Source of the DNA: Streptomyces atratus
GTDB taxonomy: Bacteria; Actinomycetota; Actinomycetes; Streptomycetales; Streptomycetaceae
Direction: 5' to 3'
Length of the DNA stretch: 64,000 bases
Assembly: GCF_014648655.1 (NCBI RefSeq)
Contig: NZ_BMRN01000031.1
Coordinates: forward strand, 1-64,000
Shown: positions 60,676 to 64,000 of the stretch, one piece after another
How the letters are laid out: every line of letters starts with the position of its first letter
How positions within the stretch are numbered: position 1 is the stretch's first letter
Position numbers and translations under genes: made by a program
The notes under the pieces: generated by a model
Told to the model about the DNA's origin: nothing
Database searches by the model: none
The model's input: only the letters and a program-made list of their open reading frames with translations

Positions 60676-61466
60676 GCGTGCTCACATTTCGCCTCGCCGC
60701 GATGTCGGTCAAGGCCTCTGCCGCGAACCGGGTCGACTTCCTCTCGCGGATCGCCATCGGCGCGGTGACTCAGGTCGCCGTCGTCGTCTTCGCGACCGTG
60801 CTGATTACGCGATTCCCGGGGATGGGCGGGTGGGCACAGGGGGACGTGCTGCTTATCGTCGCGATCCGGATGAGCGGCCATGCGCTGGCGGTGGGGTTCT
60901 TCGTGGGGCTGCGGCTGGTCGCGCGCCTGGCGCGGACCGGCAACATCGACGCGCTCCTCCTCCGTCCGCTGCCGGTCTACCGTCAAGTGCTGCTGGCTTT
61001 CTTCCACGTGCCGGTCATCGGCGACCTGATCGTCGCGGCGGTGCTCACCGCCACCGCTCTGGCACACCTCACGGTCGACTGGACTCCTTGGCGCGTCGGC
61101 TATCTGGCCTGCGCGATCGTAGGTGCGATGCTGCTGGAGGCGGCCGTACAGACCTTCCTCGGCGGGTTCGCGATCCGGTCTTCGGGCGCCAAGCTCTGGC
61201 AGGAGTGGGTCGAAGAGCTCATGGCGACCTTCGGCTCGTATCCGCTGCACATCCTGCCGGACGTGGCTCGCGCGGCCTTCACCTTCCTGTTGCCGGTGGC
61301 TTTCGCCGCCTACCTGCCCGCCGCCGTAATCACCGGGCACACGACCGGACTGCCTGTGCCGGGGTGGGCCGCGGCCGCCGCTCCGGGGGTCGGCCTCCTG
61401 TTGTTCCTGGCGGCGCGGCAGTGGTGGAACCGGCAGTTGGCCCGATACGAGAGCGCCGGGGGCTGA
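60672..61466 (+). CDS. ABC-2 family permease, second subunit
   Basis: 264 residues, six predicted helices. It shares the layout of the first permease: RLVARLARTGNIDALLLRPL then PVYRQVLLAFFHVPVIGDLI is the R-P-L coupling loop, followed by hydrophobic blocks such as MLLEAAVQTFLGG. ATG 60672 has AAGGAGG immediately upstream and overlaps the first permease stop. ATPase and both permeases thus form one compact unit, about 70 bases ahead of the alpha-galactosidase gene. Confidence 0.88.
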   Translation: MSVLTFRLAAMSVKASAANRVDFLSRIAIGAVTQVAVVVFATVLITRFPGMGGWAQGDVLLIVAIRMSGHALAVGFFVGLRLVARLARTGNIDALLLRPLPVYRQVLLAFFHVPVIGDLIVAAVLTATALAHLTVDWTPWRVGYLACAIVGAMLLEAAVQTFLGGFAIRSSGAKLWQEWVEELMATFGSYPLHILPDVARAAFTFLLPVAFAAYLPAAVITGHTTGLPVPGWAAAAAPGVGLLLFLAARQWWNRQLARYESAGG

Positions 61467-61538
61467 CACCGACCGCTCCATCCGCACTGCTGACACCGGC
61501 CCGGTCGGCGGGCCGATCTGAGAGGAGAGCCGTCCGCC

Positions 61539-63341
61539 ATGGACGAAGTCTGGGAACCGCACGCAAGAAAGCTCGCCGGGACGCGTCGGCGAATCAGCGC
61601 CGGCGGCCTCGAACTCGAGGCCGTGGGTGGGACACCCGTGGTCCGGACGCTCGACGACAGCGTCATCGAGGTGACGCTTACCCATGAGGACGGCGATGGC
61701 TCCGGGACCGCCGGCCGCGACGTTCGTGTGTCGTGGCTGGTGCCCTGTACCCGGGCGACCGCCCTGTGGACTCCGCTGACGTCCGGCACGCATTGGATTC
61801 CCGCCGCGTGGTCGCCACCCCGGCCCGCTTCGTTGTCGAAGGGCGCCCCGGTGGCGTCCCTCGTCGGCAGCGGGGACGCCGGTCTGTGCACGTTCGCCGC
61901 GTCCCGGATCGACGCGGTCGTCGGAGCCGGGGTCGTCGAGGAGACCGGTGATTTCCACTGCTGGGTGCAGGCTTCCGGTGCAGTCACGGTGCGTATCGAC
62001 ATGTCCGGTCGGCACTTCGCGCGATGTCTCGCCGACGTAGCGGCGTGGTGGGGCGGTGGCGAGACATACCGGATCCCGGGCATCGCGCGGATGCCCGCGT
62101 ATTCGACGTGGTACTCGATGCACCAGAACGTCGGCCCGGAGCGGGTCGAGACGCAGGCGGCGCTTGCGAAGGAGTTGGGTTGCGAGGTCATCATCGTCGA
62201 CGACGGCTGGATGACCGAGGACCGCGCACGAGGGTACGGACACTGCGGCGACTGGGAACCGCTGTCCCTTCCCGACACCGCCGCGCACGTGGAGCGTGTG
62301 CACGGGCTGGGGATGGCGTATCTGCTCTGGTACGCGCTTCCGATCGTCGGCCGCGACAGCGCGGCGTGGAAGGAACTCGAGCCGTATCTGCTGCGCCGGG
62401 TCGACTTCCTCGACGCAGGGGTGGCCGATCCACGCTATCCGGTCGTCCGGGAGCATCTGGCCGAGCGGGTGGCGCGCAGCGTCGCCGAGTGGGGCATGGA
62501 CGGAGTGAAGTTCGACTTCATCGACTGGTTCGCCGCACGGGACGGCTTCGACCCGAACGAGGCGTACCCGCCCGGGCCGGAAGCCGACTGCGCCGTTGTG
62601 TCCGAGGGCGTGCAGCTGCTGCTCGCCGAGATACACGCGAGGCTTGCCGTGGCTCACCCGGCGGCCATGGTCGAAAACCGGCAGCCCTACGTCAGCCCCG
62701 GACTGTGGCCCTACTCGACGATGATCCGCGCGACGGACTGCCCGCTGAACCCGACGCTGAACCGGACGCGCACGCTTGATCTCAGGCTGATCGCCGGCCC
62801 GCTGGCGGTGCACTCCGACATGCTGATGTGGCACCCCTCGGAGACGGCTGAGCAAATCGGAGTGCACTTGATCAGTGTGCTGTTCTCCGTGCCGCAGATC
62901 TCGGTGGACCTCGCCGCGCAGACAGTCGAGCAGCGGGAGGCGCTGGCCTTCTGGCTCAGCGTGTTCCGCGGCAACGCCGACGTACTGCAACTCGGGGTGC
63001 TGGAACCGTCGCGCCCCGAGCTGTGCTACCCGATCGTCCGGGCCCACGACGGCGCCTCCATGGTCGTCGCGCGCTACGCACCGTTGCCGGTCGAGGTGCC
63101 TGCTGTCGGTTGGTCGAAACTGCTCGTCGCCAACGCGGACGCCTCCAGCATCGTGTTCTTGCTCGGTGGACCGGAGGCCGATGCTGAGGCGGTCGTCCAG
63201 GACGCCCGCGGACGCAGGGTGTGGAGCGGGATCGTTCGCCTGGGAGCGGGATCGACGGCCGTCGACGTCCCGACGGGCGGCCTCCTCACGCTGACGGCAG
63301 ACAGCAGGGCCGTTCTCGATCCAAGCATTCCGACTCTGTGA
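61539..63341 (+). CDS. GH36-type alpha-galactosidase / glycoside hydrolase
   Basis: 600 residues. After a beta-rich N-terminal domain, the barrel carries WYSMHQNVGPERVETQAALA, VIIVDDGW and the nucleophile motif GVKFDFID (Asp326). The acid/base motif is IRATDCPLNP (Asp400), the GH36/GH27 clan pattern. The WWGGGETYRIPGI and HSDMLMWHPSETAEQIGVHL segments support GH36. No signal peptide, so it is cytoplasmic and needs imported oligosaccharide, or acts on an internal glycoside. ATG 61539 follows GAGAGGAGAG. It may be cotranscribed with the ABC exporter. Confidence 0.85.
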   Translation: MDEVWEPHARKLAGTRRRISAGGLELEAVGGTPVVRTLDDSVIEVTLTHEDGDGSGTAGRDVRVSWLVPCTRATALWTPLTSGTHWIPAAWSPPRPASLSKGAPVASLVGSGDAGLCTFAASRIDAVVGAGVVEETGDFHCWVQASGAVTVRIDMSGRHFARCLADVAAWWGGGETYRIPGIARMPAYSTWYSMHQNVGPERVETQAALAKELGCEVIIVDDGWMTEDRARGYGHCGDWEPLSLPDTAAHVERVHGLGMAYLLWYALPIVGRDSAAWKELEPYLLRRVDFLDAGVADPRYPVVREHLAERVARSVAEWGMDGVKFDFIDWFAARDGFDPNEAYPPGPEADCAVVSEGVQLLLAEIHARLAVAHPAAMVENRQPYVSPGLWPYSTMIRATDCPLNPTLNRTRTLDLRLIAGPLAVHSDMLMWHPSETAEQIGVHLISVLFSVPQISVDLAAQTVEQREALAFWLSVFRGNADVLQLGVLEPSRPELCYPIVRAHDGASMVVARYAPLPVEVPAVGWSKLLVANADASSIVFLLGGPEADAEAVVQDARGRRVWSGIVRLGAGSTAVDVPTGGLLTLTADSRAVLDPSIPTL

Positions 63342-63649
63342 GAGCACAGCAGATCGGGGTCGCATGAGAAGCCAGGAAACGCCGAAGCGGAGAAGTGGCC
63401 GATGCTGCGAGTTCATTCGCGTGCCGTCGGATATCACCACAACAAAGCGCAAGCCAGGCCCCGTCTTCCAAGCCCTTGAAAGTGCAATGTCACATTGCTA
63501 GATTCTGTTCGTCGCTGTTCGATCTTGAATATCAAAGGCCTGCTGAAGCGCAGGATGAACAGGCGGCTCCGTGTTTGTCCGGATTCCACCAGGCGCCACT
63601 CGGACCCTCTGACTCCCAGCCGACCGAGCTTTCCGCAAGAACGGGAACG
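63342..63649. promoter_or_regulatory. Lower-G+C intergenic region with an operator-like inverted repeat
   Basis: About 308 bases, clearly lower in G+C than the genes around it. GCAATGT-C-ACATTGC at 63484-63498 is a perfect 7-base-arm inverted repeat, spaced like a repressor operator, about 150 bases upstream of the PLP-enzyme start. No ORF is supported. Confidence 0.5.
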
Positions 63650-64000
63650 ATGAGTATTCATAGATTGCTTCTCAATGCCCGGCATACCGGAACCATCGGG
63701 GCGTGGGTCGCCGAAATGGCCTACCGCACCGCCGCACCGGTGAGCGAGGCCGTCGCCCGGGAGATCTCCGCCGGAATGCTGGGATACAACGATCCGCTGA
63801 GGTTAACGGCTGCCCGCGAATCGACCGCGGGCTGGCTGCGGACGTCGTACGCATGGGATATGGATTCTGCCCGGGTGGGTTTCGTGGGCGACATCGTGAG
63901 CGGTTATGCGGCGGTGCTCCGCCATTTTCTGCCGACCGGTGCCCCGGTCGTGGTGCCTACGCCGGCTTACGGACCTCTGCTCACGGTTCCGGAATTCCTG
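63650..64000 (+). CDS. MalY/PatB-type PLP-dependent aminotransferase or C-S lyase (3' end outside window)
   Basis: Only the first 117 residues are present. They read GTIGAWVAEMAYRTAAPVSE, then GYNDPLRLTAARESTAGWLR and VVVPTPAYGPLL. The W-V-A-E-M opening (usually WVADMDF), the G-Y start of the substrate loop and the P-x-Y motif match MalY/PatB-like fold-type I enzymes (cystathionine beta-lyase or aminotransferase). The catalytic Lys lies beyond the window. ATG 63650 follows GGGA; the lower-G+C leader upstream probably contains its promoter. Confidence 0.75.
   Translation, partial: MSIHRLLLNARHTGTIGAWVAEMAYRTAAPVSEAVAREISAGMLGYNDPLRLTAARESTAGWLRTSYAWDMDSARVGFVGDIVSGYAAVLRHFLPTGAPVVVPTPAYGPLLTVPEFL

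Noticed and set aside
60540..63452. A 970-residue minus-strand open frame opposite the ABC permeases and alpha-galactosidase
   Set aside because: Composition is His/Arg/Gln-rich, with no domain. The plus-strand genes carry catalytic motifs and Shine-Dalgarno sites.
1..64000. CRISPR arrays, rRNA and tRNA genes
   Set aside because: No regularly spaced direct repeats and no cloverleaf or rRNA-like sequence was noticed by eye on either strand.

Overview
The window is high-GC actinobacterial DNA, most likely Streptomyces. Evidence: strong G/C third-position bias, frequent GTG starts, ATGA/GTGA stop-start overlaps, a HrdB-family sigma factor, CGNR and AraC-type regulators, NarL-type two-component genes and a contractile injection system of the streptomycete kind. 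It looks like accessory chromosome: metabolic and regulatory islands are separated by broken insertion sequences and gene fragments.

Layout. 0-6.9 kb: a flavin-oxidase-like gene cut by what looks like an insertion-sequence end, a small-molecule methyltransferase, a divergent MFS exporter/CGNR regulator pair, two uncharacterised genes and a lipoprotein. 7.3-13.9 kb: an AraC-type regulator, an N-terminally eroded response regulator, then a response regulator/histidine kinase pair divergent from an MMPL exporter; alternative hairpins lie in the shared intergenic region. 14.2-18.5 kb: a secreted tripeptidyl-aminopeptidase-like hydrolase, an IS110 remnant, a YrhB/Imm35-like protein and a ketopantoate-reductase-like enzyme. 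19-23 kb: a UvrA paralogue translationally coupled to a primary-like sigma factor. 23.7-27.5 kb: a UbiD/UbiX non-oxidative decarboxylase pair with a divergent two-domain Lrp/AsnC-type regulator. 28-33.5 kb: remnants of a Tn7/Tn5053-like transposon (TniB C-half, TnsA-like piece), an amidase, an endonuclease VII-like protein and two IS5-type fragments.

33.6-57.5 kb is the centrepiece. A 16-gene co-directional operon (55254 to 36260, minus strand) encodes an extracellular contractile injection system (eCIS): sheath, tube, zinc-ribbon baseplate factor, a 494-residue disordered Pro-rich protein, a Pvc16/Afp16-like terminator, tube-initiator and LysM proteins, a spike split into gp27-like and gp5-like genes, a PAAR-like tip, gp25, two baseplate J-type wedge proteins, a gpI/beta-helix protein and a DUF6519 protein. 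At its borders lie candidate cargo or envelope factors: a lysozyme-like/peptidoglycan-binding protein, an M23-fold protein lacking one zinc ligand, a zinc-ribbon membrane protein and a PGAP1-like lipase. I see no AAA+ ATPase and no tape-measure gene, so this is either a reduced system or one finished by genes elsewhere.

The N-terminal half of a tniB gene lies at 57.8-58.3 kb on the plus strand and the matching C-terminal half at 28.3-28.8 kb on the minus strand. Inverting the 29.5-kb segment between them would place the halves head to tail, so the eCIS region may have been rearranged with this transposon. 58.6-63.4 kb holds a small coupled ORF, a three-gene ABC-2 exporter and a GH36-type alpha-galactosidase. 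The window ends inside a MalY/PatB-like PLP enzyme.
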